Shown piece after piece: positions 21,591 through 32,922 of a stretch of 48,813 bases of DNA. A program made the translations under genes and the position numbers. Where the stretch lies: NCBI GenBank assembly GCA_003427395.1, contig BFEA01000457.1:372925-421737 (forward strand), given 5' to 3'. Below the pieces are notes generated by a model. The model did not search any database. It was not told where the DNA came from and was given only the letters and a program-made list of their open reading frames with translations. The stretch comes from Chara braunii. Lineage: Eukaryota; Streptophyta; Charophyceae; Charales; Characeae. Positions within the stretch are counted from its first letter, which is position 1. Every line of letters begins with the position of its first letter.

Positions 21591-22295
21591 NNNNNNNNNN
21601 NNNNNNNNNNNNNNNNNNNNNNNNNNNNNNNNNNNNNNNNNNNNNNNNNNNNNNNNNNNNNNNNNNNNNNNNNNNNNNNNNNNNNNNNNNNNNNNNNNNN
21701 NNNNNNNNNNNNNNNNNNNNNNNNNNNNNNNNNNNNNNNNNNNNNNNNNNNNNNNNNNNNNNNNNNNNNNNNNNNNNNNNNNNNNNNNNNNNNNNNNNNN
21801 NNNNNNNNNNNNNNNNNNNNNNNNNNNNNNNNNNNNNNNNNNNNNNNNNNNNNNNNNNNNNNNNNNNNNNNNNNNNNNNNNNNNNNNNNNNNNNNNNNNN
21901 NNNNNNNNNNNNNNNNNNNNNNNNNNNNNNNNNNNNNNNNNNNNNNNNNNNNNNNNNNNNNNNNNNNNNNNNNNNNNNNNNNNNNNNNNNNNNNNNNNNN
22001 NNNNNNNNNNNNNNNNNNNNNNNNNNNNNNNNNNNNNNNNNNNNNNNNNNNNNNNNNNNNNNNNNNNNNNNNNNNNNNNNNNNNNNNNNNNNNNNNNNNN
22101 NNNNNNNNNNNNNNNNNNNNNNNNNNNNNNNNNNNNNNNNNNNNNNNNNNNNNNNNNNNNNNNNNNNNNNNNNNNNNNNNNNNNNNNNNNNNNNNNNNNN
22201 NNNNNNNNNNNNNNNNNNNNNNNNNNNNNNNNNNNNNNNNNNNNNNNNNNNNNNNNNNNNNNNNNNNNNNNNNNNNNNNNNNNNNNNNNNNNNNN
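21591..22295. other. Assembly gap (705 N)
   Basis: The gap is an unbroken run of N. Its edges are C-rich on the left and C/G-rich on the right, typical of a gap at hard-to-sequence GC-rich repeats. Reading frames across it are meaningless. Confidence 0.99.
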
Positions 22296-22960
22296 GTTGG
22301 TCCCGCCCCCGGCCCCGCACCAGCAGCTACCCCGGTCCCACGAGTGGTGGGTGTGGCCCCGGGGGGGGTCCGGGGTGGGGCATAAAACCCATTTTTGGGG
22401 TTTAGCCCATGTGGTGCGCGCTCTCGCTGCGCACCCCCCACTATTTTTATTTTTACTTTTTGATTTTTTTTTATTTATTTATTTATTTTTTTTTGGGGGG
22501 GGGTCTGGAGCCGAGGTTGGGGGTGCCCAACCCCGGACCCCCGGACCCCCGCCGGGGCCCCGGGGCCGGGGCTCGACAACCCTGATTGTAACAGACCGAG
22601 ACGAATGGAAGACGAAGCTCATGAAACACTGTCTGGAAGGAACAAAAGAAGTAGTTCCATTCAGTCCAAAATGATGGGATGTGCAGCACTAGTCCCTGCC
22701 TCAATCATATGCTCTGCCACAAAGTTTGAAAAGTCTGTCTGAGTGCCTATAGACCTAGTCGTCCGCCTCGGCCTAACTCTCCGGCCGATCGGATGACGCC
22801 TGTAACGTGCCCGTCGGGCCCAAAAGACCGTACTGGAGCTCTCTGTGTCAGATGTCGCCTCCCTTGCCCATCGAGCCCAGAGCTCGAGGTCTACTGAGAC
22901 CATGCCTCTGCGTGGTCGTCTTGTCTGGAGTGCCTCGGCTCGGGAAAGCCTGATTCAGAT
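22296..22960. other. Low-complexity gap flank and unassigned sequence
   Basis: The stretch contains a palindrome 'ggtgcgcgctctcgctgcgcacc' region (~22412-22435), T/A-rich runs and a G-run. An 80-codon minus-strand frame (22661-22903) ends with 'TQTDFSNFVAEHMIEAG'. It has a plausible composition but no recognised family and is not called as a gene. Confidence 0.4.
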
Positions 22961-23420
22961 GTACCCCTTCGGAGAGCCCGCTTCACGAATGTACCTGTTC
23001 AAAAGCCTGGTTCAGACGTACCTCTTCGGAGAGCCCGCGTCACGGAAGTACCTGCTCAAAAGCCCGGTCCGGATGTACCTCTTCGGAGAGCCCGCTTCAC
23101 AGAAGTACCTGCTAAAAAAGCCCGGTCCGGATGTACGTCTTCGGAGAACCCGCTCACGAATGTACCTGTTCAAAAAGCCCAGTCCGGATGTACCTCTTCG
23201 GAGAACCCGCTTCACGAAAGTACCTGCTCAAAAGACCGGTCCGGATGTACCTCTTCGGAGAACCCGCTTCACGAAAGTACCTGCTCAAAAGCCCGGTCCG
23301 GATGTACCTCTTCGGAGAGCCCGCTTCACAGAAGTGCTTGCTAAAAAAACCCGGTTTTGTTGTACCTCCTCGGAAGGGCCAGTTGGGAATGTGCCTCTTC
23401 GTTGAGCCTCGTCCGGTAAG
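22961..23420 (+). repeat. 57-bp tandem repeat readable as a 19-residue repeat
   Basis: Units start at 22961, 23018, 23075, 23133, 23190, 23247, 23304 and (degraded) 23362. Each contains 'gtacctcttcggagagcccg' and 'gtacctgctcaaaagcccgg', so the 57-bp unit is itself two ~28-bp half-units. In frame it reads YLFGEPASRKYLLKSPVRM, but one-base indels near 23115 and 23150 shift the frame, so no continuous protein exists. It decays rightwards into ~29-bp half-units to about 23650. Confidence 0.85.
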
Positions 23421-24440
23421 CACCCCTCCGTGGAGCCTAGCTCGGAATGCACGCCTTCACGGAATCCCATTCGGGATGAGCCCCCTCATGGAAATCAGTT
23501 GGGAGTGCGACCCCCTTGTTCGGAAAAGTGGCCCCCCAGCTCAGAACGTGCCTCCCCGTTCGGAGAGTGCTCCCTTCATGGGGCCCGATTCGGAAGCTTC
23601 CCCTTCGTCGAGCTGGTTACCCTCGGACAGGGTCCGTTGCGCTAGGTGACCTGATCACGTCCAAAGGAGCCCGTCCGCCCTACGACCCAACCTCGTCCAG
23701 AAAAGCCCGCTCCGCCTGATGAACGGAACCCCAATCAGAGTCCGTTCGGCCCGATGATCCGTAAGCGCGCCCAAAGGTGGCGTCTTGCATGATGTCCGGG
23801 AGCTCCGGTCCCGCCGCTGCGCAGGTGTTCCCCTCTCCTCATCCTTGCCGGCGCGCATACCTCGCTCGTATCTGCAGGCGCGCGGTGGACCCGTCCATGC
23901 GCAGTGGCGCGCGGGGCTTCCCAGTCCGATCCCTCAGGTATGTGGGCGCGCTCAGAAGCGCGCAGTGCTCCTCCCTGTGTCTGCTCCGAAGTTGCATTGG
24001 CGTGCGCAGTAGTGCGCAGAGTGCGCAGCTCGATCCCGCGGGTGAGTGGCGAAATGTGACTATGTACGCCCTGTCCGGATAGCCGTGCGATACGTAACTG
24101 CGCGCTCGCCCCCAACAGTGCCCGAGCACGCGCGCGGGTTCGTGATGGCTGCTTGCTCTATCAGTGAGTGCGCGAGTGCGCGCACGTGGATTCATGATCA
24201 CTGCGCGCTTGTTCAGATTGCGCGAGGGCGCGCTAATGCGCGGAGCTTCCCCGTTGTTCCAATGTGCCACGCGCAGGAGTGCAATGGCGCGCGAGGTTCT
24301 TCTCGCCGCTCAGGCTCCCCCTACACGCGGGCGCACGGTGACAACCGGGCTTCTCCCCCGCCCCGAAATCCCTTGGGCAGGCGCACGCGTAGCTGCTCGC
24401 TTCCCCCTAACACGCTAACAGTGCCCAAGTGTGCGCATGC
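23421..24440. other. GC-rich stretch with decaying repeats; no gene recognised
   Basis: To about 23650, sequence related to the 57-bp array continues as loose ~29-bp units ('tgcctc..cg..gagcc..'). From 23850, CG- and GCGC-rich text with 'gcgcgcagtgcgcag'-like phrases foreshadows the array at 24.44 kb. Frames up to 143 codons are artefacts of stop-poor GC-rich DNA. Confidence 0.45.
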
Positions 24441-24745
24441 TGATCCGTGATGACTGCGCGCTCGATCAAACTGCGCGAGTGTGCGCGCAGATTTGTGCTG
24501 GCTGCGCGAGTGTGTGCGCGCAGATTCGTGCTGGCTGCGCGCTCGATCAGACTGCGCGAGTGTGCGCGCGCTGATTCGTGATGGCGGCGAGTTCGGGCAG
24601 ACAGTGCGCGAGTGTGCGCACGCGGATTGGTGATGGTCGCACGCTCGATCAGACAGCGCGCGAGAGCGCGCGAGGATTAGTGATGGCGGCGCGTTCGATC
24701 AGACAGCGTGCGGGAGTGCGCGCAGATTCGTGATGGCTGCGCACC
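24440..24745 (+). repeat. GCGC-rich satellite with ~50 bp unit
   Basis: The unit contains 'gcgctcgatcagac', 'gcgcgagtgtgcgcgc' and 'gattcgtgatggc'. Spacing is about 50 bp with rearranged units, and roughly six copies are visible. Alternating purine/pyrimidine CG/CA runs could favour unusual DNA structure, but no function is shown. Confidence 0.75.
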
Positions 24746-25424
24746 GACAGCACACGAGTGGGCCTTCCCCCACGTGTGCGCTGAGGTCCGCTGTCTCCCC
24801 CACTCGTATTCCTCGTCTGCACAGCTCACATACGTGGTCCCCCGTGCGAGTCTCCGAACGAGCTCCGTTGCTTACCTGGACGAGTGTGTAAGCGCTCTCT
24901 TGTGCGTGTTGGTCCGTTCGCCGTCTTCCTCGTGCGCCTCCGCTGGTGCATCCCAGAAGTGTCATGCGCGCCTGGCCCAGCGTGCGCGAAGTTCCGTGCG
25001 TCTCTCTCTCCATGTGAGAAGTGTCCCATTCCTGGGCCCAGTTGGGCTTAAGTACTCCGTCGGGCCCTTCCCACGGTGTGAGCCTCGGCCTCTTGTGCAC
25101 CGAGGCCGCCGAACACTTGCAGTGCCTTGGTACCGGGGTTGTGCCCGGGCCTGATTGGGCCCCTGAAAAGTCCCAAGTGAAAAGGACCTTCACTTCGGGA
25201 ACTGGGCTCTTCGCCCTGGTACCGAGCCTACTTCCGGGCCTGTCCCAGGCAGCCCGGGCCTAGGCGGTCCCCACGCAGTACCGGTACCGCCCTTAAAAGG
25301 GAAACTCAGCCGGGCCCTCTAAGTGGAGACTGGTCCCGTCACTCATTCGGGCCTAAGCGGACCCCGTGCCCTAGCAGGACCGCTCCCTTGGAAGCAAAAT
25401 CAACTGGTCCAGTGGCCCCCCTTG

Positions 25425-25690
25425 TCCGTAGCGGCGGCCCGCCTCATGGTCGGTGAGTCCCGGCCAGGTAAAGTAGCCCCCTTGATCGTAGCGTCGGTCT
25501 GCCTCCTGGCGGGTGAGTCCCAGCCAGGCAAAATAATGTCAAGTAAGGATGTCACTGCCCCGGTCTTCGGAGTGTTGTCCCGCCTCATGGTTGGCAAACG
25601 TCGGTAGCCCCTTTGGTCGTAGTGTTGGTCTGCCTCACGGTCGGTAAATCCCGGCCAGGTAGAATACTGTCGAGTGAGGATCCCGTTGCG
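25425..25690 (+). repeat. ~60 bp tandem repeat
   Basis: Units carry 'gtagcg.cggtctgcctc..ggtcggtgagtcccggccaggtaaa'-type text near 25425, 25487 and 25618, with a partial copy near 25575. The spacing suggests a larger ~190-bp higher-order unit. No coding frame is supported. Confidence 0.65.
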
Positions 25691-25789
25691 CGCCCTCGCA
25701 AAGGAAGTAAAGGGCGGCGTAGTATTGGAGCCGCCCGACAACGTGTCAACAAGCAAGCAGGAGCTTGCTAATATTGGAACCCCCTGGGT

Positions 25790-27200
25790 GTCACATATGT
25801 GACGAACCGATTTTCGCACCGCGCGATTTCCTGCGCGATAGCGATGAGGGGTCCTAAGCTGGGAAGGTTGGGCCAATTACGGGAGATTGGGATGGATGGA
25901 AAATTGCATCGGTGTCCTCGCTTCTTCGTCTTTTTCGTCGGGTGGTTCAGGCCCGGGTGAGCCCCGGGACGATCGATTGGTTGAATGACTGTGTGAGTGG
26001 CACGTTGTCATACGCGTGGTTAATAAATGTTTACGTCGTTTCTTTTATTTCGGTTTCGGACCTTTTAGGGGCGGACATCGCGAGGGAATTTGCTTCGTTC
26101 CTTTTGAGTTTTCCTTTTTGAATTCCTTTTCGAATCTTGTCGAGCCCCGATGACTCTCGAAATTTCGGACTTTCTTTTCGGAGTTTGTGCTTTTTGCTTT
26201 TTTCGCATTAGATAGGAATTTAGGAATTTTCTAATTAGGATTTTACTTTGCCGCGCGGCGCTTTTTGCTTACCCGCTGCTTCGTACGGCTGCAACGGAAC
26301 TCTGATTAGTCGACACCTTTAATCGTGTGTGTAACTGTAATTTTGGGCGGGCGCCATTGTAACTGTATCTTTCTTCTTGTGTTTCGCCTTTCCCGCCCTT
26401 CTTCTCTTTCTTTTCGCTGTGTTTTGGTAGTCGCGGTCTGCATGATCGGATCGATGCGTGGAGAGCGGCTACGTCCCCCACGCTGCGATGGGCCATGCAG
26501 AACGTAGGCGTTCCTTCTCTAATCTTCCTTCGAAGTCCTTGTAATTTTGTGTTCTTCGCTCATGCATGCACGCTATAAATTTCGGCTGCGCGATTAGTTA
26601 GCTCTCTTAACCATCTGTTGGAAACTCCGGGTTGCGCGATCAGAGAGGGTCGGCACACGAGCGAAGTAAGACGTGAGTAGAGCAGGAGTCGGGCGACCCG
26701 ACGAGCTGGTGCCAAACGCGCGGGGTTGACGGGAGCCACAACGGACAGTGGGCGTGGGCGAACCTAACGGATGCAGGAGGACTAAGCGGGGTGACGACTT
26801 CGTGGGTTGGTGCGTGACGACGGACTGTTTGCACCGAAGGGAGAGAGAGAGGAAGAGGGAGCTGAGGTTGATGGACGCGGATTTGCTGTTTCTTTTATCT
26901 TTTCTCCCTCCTGTCTCGTGTATATAAATTTTGATTTCGGCTCCGGGCGATCTGCCCGATCTCTGTTTTTCGGAATTTGGACTTGGGTTTTTGCTCACAC
27001 TTGTCTTTGCGATTTCCACCTCTGATGCACTGTGTATATGTTGCTGAATGAAGGGATGTATGGATGCCATGTTTAGTTGCTTATCCTTCTATCGGATCCT
27101 TGCCTTTGCCTTGTTTATTGCATTGATGCACTCGTGCGTAGGATAGGAATTTTGCACAATCGGCAATCCTGTTCTCGTTTTTGTTTGTCTTTTGATTGAG
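25790..27200. other. AT-rich block with promoter-like features; possible LTR
   Basis: After GC-rich satellite DNA, composition changes sharply to T-rich. A palindromic 'tcacatatgtga' sits at 25792, an AATAAA-like signal near 26022 and a TATA-like 'ctataaattt' at 26572-26581. This set could be a decayed LTR with TATA box, but no second LTR, primer-binding site or polymerase frame was identified. A host promoter cannot be excluded. Confidence 0.25.
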
Positions 27201-28680
27201 CTATTGTGGTTGTTCCATCTTGCATGCTCAAAACAACACGGAGTGATTAGATGATCGGATGCCGGACTCAGCGAACGCCGCGCGAGGACACGTGTAAACG
27301 CGATCCGAGTGCGCCCTTACATGTATCCCCGTGCGTCGATTCGTCAATCCCGAAAGGACCATCGACTACAGAAGCACTGTCCGATTGGACGCGGCCATCC
27401 AGGGTCCGCGACGGTGCAGTTGTCCCACACGAACAAGTTTAAGCCGTATTTAATTCGCGTGGCCTACACGTGCTCGCACGGGGTGATCTCAATCGCCACG
27501 GACCCGCCCTTAGGCATCACATAACTGTGAGATGATACAATGACACACTTAGAGAGCTTGGAGTCGTTGTTATCCGGACTACTTCACCCCATGGGTAAAC
27601 GAAGTCCTTCGATAGGGATACCCTTGCATAACCGAGAACCGACTGTGCCCTCGGGAGTTTCACTGCGCCACCACTAGCGACCCCCGGTGCTCTGATTTCC
27701 CCTCTCCGGACCATACCTACTACTTCACCCACCCCGGATTTGTCGTTATCTCTACCAGTTTCCCTCTCTTTCGCCTTCTTCTTCCGTATCACCAACTCAG
27801 CGTCGTTCCGTGGCCGGCCATAGCCCCACACCTGCCCAATACGCCCTGCGGAAACTGCTGACGACGCGGCGATCAGAGGACCCCGGAATCCCGGAGGCCC
27901 AACCCAAACGCGCGACGACCGGCGCCACATGGCAACTCCCGACGGCCTGACTCATCGGAACCCCACCTACCCCGAAGGGACCCTCCCGCAAACCGCCGTC
28001 CCCAAAACCAATGGCTCGCCCGGCCTTGAGCGACCCGCGCATACCATCTGCCTTGTGACCAGAGGCGGTCCGCCCTCTCCGCCAAATTGCACTATTGCCC
28101 CCAAAAAACCCTGCCACAGGAGATCTCAGTTCTGACCTGGGACTCCACCCCCACTTTCCCAAAAATCCTTGGCACACCCCTTTTCGCACTTCCAGGCCCA
28201 CATCCTACTCCGATCAGGAAGTCGCGCTGGGTGTGAGGTTGGGCATCACATAGCGCTGCAGTGACACTCACCCAGGCTGAAGAACCACTTCGCCTGCAAG
28301 AGTGGTCCCACTGCCTAGCCCTGTGACCGTGTGACGGCATAAGTCACGGGGGCCTGACCAGCAACAACAGCTTGCTTGGTATCTCGCTCAGCGCCTTCCA
28401 GGCCTCATCCACTCGTGGCGGTCATCGCATATGAGAGACACACAGGTCAGGTCACACTGAGGCTGTCTTTCTCCTTGCCTTGTTTTGGCGCTGCGGTCCC
28501 ACCTGCTCTCTACGTGCCGCGGTCCCACCTGCCCTGTACGTGCCGCCCACCTTTCCCACTCGCATCTGTGCGATCTGGCATCAATTATGACTCTGGCATT
28601 TTCCTCTTTTACCTGGAACAGACCTGTGCATAATCATTATACTCACTGGCCCCAGGTTAATGCAGAAGTACTACTCGATT
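27201..28680. other. Unassigned intergenic sequence
   Basis: Several overlapping frames of 80-137 codons occur on the minus strand between 27517 and 28340. None has a recognisable motif, and none continues cleanly into the next. No gene is called. Confidence 0.4.
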
Positions 28681-28684
28681 TCAT

Positions 28685-28785
28685 TCCCTTAGCTCGAACT
28701 CAGATCGGAATTTCAACAGTTCTGGTCCTTCTGGAACTCAGCTTTGAATTTCAAGAGTTCATGAGTGTACCAGCCTACTACCAGG
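28685..28785 (-). repeat. tRNA-derived SINE-like fragment (copy 1)
   Basis: On the minus strand the text runs 'ggtacactcatgaactcttg', then 'caaagctgagttcc', and ends near 'gatctgagttcgagct', which resembles a Pol III B box. It shares about 50 bp with the clearer copy at 40150-40222. The A-box part is poorly kept here. Confidence 0.45.
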
Positions 28786-29505
28786 AATCAACTGTCCATC
28801 GGCGAAGTGACAGCAACGCCGCGACGGTGCTACGGTAGGTTTTTGCTTGTTTGCACTCTCCACCCATGAGCCTGATGAGCAATACTGGCCAGGTTCATGC
28901 TTTCGTAGCAGAAACACACCACCATTGTTGGCATTGTAAGGACATCTGACAGTGGGCAAACTGTCGCCGCTAAATCCTGACAGCGTCAAATTGAACTACC
29001 GGTAGGGTGGACAACGGTGGAGCCCAATAAATAACTCCTAGGCGGCAGAGGGAAAGTCACGAATATTAGCCTGATGCGCGCGGGAGTGGGAGATGTTAAG
29101 ATGTTGTGCAGGAACAATGAAGGACATCTTTGCGAGGGGAGCGCATGGAATTTCGTTGACGGAGGGAACCTTCCCGGGGGTGTCAAGTCGAGACGGTGGG
29201 AAATCAAATTGCCAATCTCACAGACGAGGGCGGCTTGGCCATGATGACGAGAGAGGTGATTGGTGTGTGGAAGGAGCTTGTTTAGAAGGTGAAGGGGGAT
29301 TGGGAGTGTAGGTAGCGTTGCGAGTGGTCACAATCTTTCGAGGTTTCTGGGTGGTCGATCTGTCTGTGCACGATTCTCTGTTGATTTCTGGTGGGCGTCG
29401 CGTTTTGACGCGAGAGAATTGCTGAGGAAGGAGAGAAGGGGGTGGGGGTCGGGGTGGTAGTGGCGTCTAGAAGTACTTGTGGTTCACCTGACGTCGACGA
29501 CAGCT

Positions 29506-30445
29506 ATGGCGTCAGCTATGGGGAGCCCTCCAAGTAGAAGAGGACACTATTGGGTGCTGTTCGGTGCTCTGATTGCCTTTGTCGTCGTTATCCTTGCAGT
29601 ACAAGTGGAAGCCGTTCGCGTCCGCAGCGCTGCCGTCGGGATCTGGTCGGACTGGGCGGGCCCTGGCAGTCCTCTCAAGAGGGGAGTCGTATCGTATAAC
29701 AGATTCGGGAGAAGCTTGAGAGAGGGGGAGGAAGAGGAGAAGTGGGACGCCGGCGGTGAGGAGGAGAAGAGTGCAGGAAAGAAGGAGAACCTGGAGAAGC
29801 GTTCTGAGGAGGAGGAGGAAGAAGAATGGGGCGACGTCGGCTGCGAGGAGGAGAAGAGGGGAGGGAAGAAATGGGAACCTCGTGAGGTGGAGGAGGAGGA
29901 GTGGGGGGAAGTTAGCTGCGAAAAGGAGAAAAGGGAAGGAAAGGAGGAACCTCGTGAGGAGCGGGAGGAGGAGGAGGCAGCCGCCAAGGAGGAGAAGAGG
30001 GGAGATACGGAGATACCGCGGAGGGAGGAGGAGGAGGCAGGCAGCGAGGAGAGGAAGAGGGGAGAGAAGGAGAAACCCAAGGGGGAGGAGGAGGGGGAGG
30101 GGACGGGCTCAGAGTCCGAGAAGAAGGGAGAGCATACAAAGAAACGGGAGGAAGAGGAGGAGAAGATACGAAAAGAGAGGAAGAAACACAGGGAGGAGGA
30201 AGAAGAGGAGGGCGTGTCCGAGGAGGGAAAAGAAAAGAAGACAAAGAGATCACATCACGCTTTCAGTGTTGGAAAAGCTCGTGTTGTCGTCGATACCGAG
30301 GGCGGGTCTCTTAAGACATGGCCTGTTGACGTCACAGAGACGCTGCCGAAGAAGAAATGGGGCCTGGGGCTTCTTAGTCTCCATCCGCAGGCGATGAATG
30401 TGCCCTTGTATACCGATGCAGATATCGTTTTCTTCGTTCTGGAAG
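29506..30445 (+). CDS. Vicilin-like cupin protein, exon 1
   Basis: The frame is open from a GTG at 29479, but the first ATG in good context is 29506 ('agctATGGcg'). Residues 1-36 look like a signal peptide: RR at 11-12, hydrophobic 15-34, probable cleavage after 'QVEA'. Residues ~70-253 are strongly Glu/Lys-rich, with repeated 'EEEKRGGK'-type blocks. Residues 254-313 are the first half of a cupin_1 domain of 7S-globulin type, ending 'LHPQAMNVPLYTDADIVFF' then VLE. The usual vicilin pattern at this place is 'P..llP.hsDAd.i.yVleG'. The His-rich metal-binding signature is absent, as in storage vicilins. A donor GTACT follows at 30446 in phase 1. The product would enter the secretory pathway, probably to a vacuole or storage compartment; that role is inferred from the family. 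It could also be a non-storage cupin. No upstream exon or clear TATA box was seen. Confidence 0.75.
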
Positions 30446-30448
<3 letters not shown>

Positions 30449-30543
<95 letters not shown>

Positions 30544-30544
30544 N

Positions 30545-30580
<36 letters not shown>

Positions 30581-30600
30581 CGTACACCCACCCACCCCCA
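30449..30600. repeat. (CT)n followed by (CA)n microsatellite
   Basis: CT dinucleotides run from about 30449 to 30508 and are followed directly by CA to about 30573, with a single N at 30544. It lies three bases after the exon 1 donor site. Apparent Ser/Leu and His/Thr runs in this stretch are translations of the microsatellite, not protein. Confidence 0.95.
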
Positions 30601-31132
30601 AGATTATAGAACACTTGAGCAGAGTCGTGCATGCTTATACCACAGACACCCGAGCACTTATACGAGCGGGACAATTGTTGTTAGAGATCAGTCACGCGCG
30701 AACGCGCTCATGGCCTCGCTCCACGACTCTCGACATCCACAAAAGACACCAATCATGGCGGTGCACAGAAGACAACCATCATGGCGGTTTATCTTTCCAT
30801 GTTCTACCGGCAGATTCATTTTTATTTCGAGAGTAGTGGAGGGAGGCCCATAGTCACGAACTTTGGCATCACACCGCGGCGTCGTTGACCGTTTGCACAC
30901 TCTTTGACTTCCCATGCATGCATGAATGCGGGAGCCGTCGCGCGCGACCGATATCGCCGGGGAATCGCGCTTGCCTATAGGGGGATTACCCGTTATTCCA
31001 CAGCTATTGGCTAATTTGGCCCTTCCACCCGCTCTCGGCCGTTGCCACCAGCCCTCGGAATCATAGAGGCTCTCTCACCATCTAACCGCTACGTTCGGAA
31101 GGGCTTTCCTCAGACGTCGAAGAAGAAGGTAA

Positions 31133-31307
31133 GCAATGGCCAAATTGCTCTTCACACGCAATAGAATAATTCGATTCGAAAAGCAAATTATGGCCAAATT
31201 GCTCTTCACGCGTAATGACTTCATTCCTTACAAGCGTGTACGCTGCTCAAGACTCTTGTAAGGCTGAAAGTTATTCTATTGCGTGTGAAGACCATTTTGG
31301 TCATTGC
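31133..31307. repeat. Short inverted repeat with 37-bp arms
   Basis: Left arm 31133-31169 and right arm 31271-31307 are inverted copies matching at about 34 of 37 positions (shared core 'cttcacacgcaatagaataa'). A nested pair 'ccttacaag'/'cttgtaagg' lies inside (31229 and 31258). A partial direct copy of the left arm occurs at ~31191. It could fold as a long hairpin; a MITE remnant is the simplest reading. Confidence 0.8.
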
Positions 31308-31639
31308 GTACCTTCTTTTTTGCGCAAACATAGGTACGCCAATGTGCGTGGCATATTTGCCATGCATGCCTGTGTCCAAGTGCTAATTTGGCTATATAGG
31401 TCTAGTTATGCAAACTGGGTTCTTTAGTTCGGGCCCAGGTGGTCCTGCCCTGATAGGCCGAGTATAATCTCCTACCTGTAGTGCGCTCATGGGGGCAACT
31501 ATGAGGCTTGTGGGGGAATGATTGCTTGATTCGAATGTCGGTCATGGAGGTCGGTGTATATGAAATATCTCAAGGATTGTCCAGGAGCTCAAGTCGCTTG
31601 CAATAGTAGTTCCTGGCTTGTTTTTTAACCGATTGCAGA

Positions 31640-31780
31640 TGGATTTTCTGTTTTGTGTGTTCTCCGGATGCATTCTCCCCCCCCCCCCCNCCCCTTTTTT
31701 GTTTCGTTCTCGCGCCCCCCCCCCCCCAACCACCTCTTTCTTTTTTGTTCTCTTCGGATGCATTTTTTCAGGATGGTGAA
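31640..31780. repeat. C-rich tracts with a single N
   Basis: Two C-runs with T-rich spacers flank a single N at 31690. 'tgttctc..cggatgcatt' occurs on both sides (31658 and 31747). This looks like a duplicated low-complexity patch at a contig join. Confidence 0.6.
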
Positions 31781-32572
31781 CGAGAGCAGATGGATTTTGC
31801 GTTTTTCCCTTTCTTTTTGGTTGCATTCGGATGTGCTTGGCAGGATGGTGATAACCCTGCTCATAACTAACAGAAATTAATATTAATATTGTGTAAGAGG
31901 GAAGAGTTCTAAAACATTACGGTAAGACCTTTGAATTCATTTCCCCCAACATGGGGCAACCAGTGCCGCAGGCCCAAAACGACGTATCGTGCCATTTTGG
32001 CAGCCTGACTGGGCCGGTAATGCCCGCTGCGGGGATCTCTGTTTTTTTTTTTGGTGGGGAAGGGATCGTTACTTTTCCCCCTTTTTCTGTACTTCATGCA
32101 CTTGCTGCGTAGTGGGAGAGGCTCATGGTGGTCACAGCCTCACAGCTATAGCTAGTTCTCTATGCGGGGGGGAATTCCATCTATGACTTTCCCGCTCTTT
32201 TGTTTTCCATCCTTTGTGCACGTGGTGAGTTGTGCGCGAGGCCTCATGGTGGTCACAGCTGTAGGTAACTCGTCGCAGCGGTCAAAGCTACGATGGCAAT
32301 GGTCGAAGAAACGTCAAGTAACGAAGCTGCTCCCTTCCTCCGTTTAAGGTCAAGCTGCATAACGAGTTAGGGCTGCAGGGACGTTGCCGGAAAGTCAAAA
32401 CGACGATCATATTGTGGAGGATGTGGTCAATGACGGTAGTTCTCAACTGTTGGTGTCGTGATTAATACTGTATGTGGTAATTGCTGATTACCGAATGCGA
32501 TAAGGACACGTGCTCTTATTGACTTGTTTCATACAGTAGCACAGAGTCGCACAACATATTAAATCACCCCTT

Positions 32573-32922
32573 GGGCATTGAGCTTTGACCTTCCTGGTCG
32601 CAATTTCGGCATTTTCTGAGCCCATACCGTCAGGGATTAAGCGGGTTCCTGCCAGTAGCACCTGGCGATTTCGCTTCAGAAAACGCCGAAATTGCGGCCA
32701 GGATCTCGGCTCAGAAAGCGACGGAACTGCGGCCAGGGTCTCGGCTCAGAAAACGCCGAAATTGCGGCCAGGGGGGGGTCAAGTTTAATGCCCGAGGGAG
32801 ATGTGTAAAATTTTCAGGTAACAGCCAGCGCGATCGACTATGTTTTTGCGACGTGACGATTTAGGTTCAGAAAACGCCGAAATTGCGGCCAGGGGGAGTC
32901 AAAGTTGAATGCCCTGTGTAAT
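32573..32922. repeat. ~350 bp element with inverted ~50-bp ends and internal direct copies
   Basis: The module 'ctcagaaaacgccgaaattg' + 'cggccagg' + '..tcaaagttgaatgccc' occurs inverted at 32573-32622 and direct at ~32741-32794 and ~32865-32922. Shorter direct copies lie at ~32674 and ~32709. The outermost copies are inverted, as in a small foldback or MITE that also expanded internally. Confidence 0.75.

Noticed and set aside
21149-22674. Long reading frames (up to 418 codons) spanning the N gap on both strands
   Set aside because: They are open only because N codons carry no stops. Nothing coding was recognised on either flank.
27517-28340. Overlapping minus-strand frames
   Set aside because: They have no motifs, conflict with each other's frame, and have no splice pattern linking them.
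29547-30397. Minus-strand and second-frame open frames overlapping the Lys/Glu-rich part of the cupin exon
   Set aside because: They mirror purine-rich GAG/GAA/AAG text, give Ser/Pro- or Arg-rich peptides, and lack the cupin motifs seen in the chosen frame.
30446-30609. Ser/Leu and His/Thr runs extending the cupin exon
   Set aside because: They are translation of the (CT)n(CA)n microsatellite. A donor site precedes it, and the cupin continues in phase at 40620.
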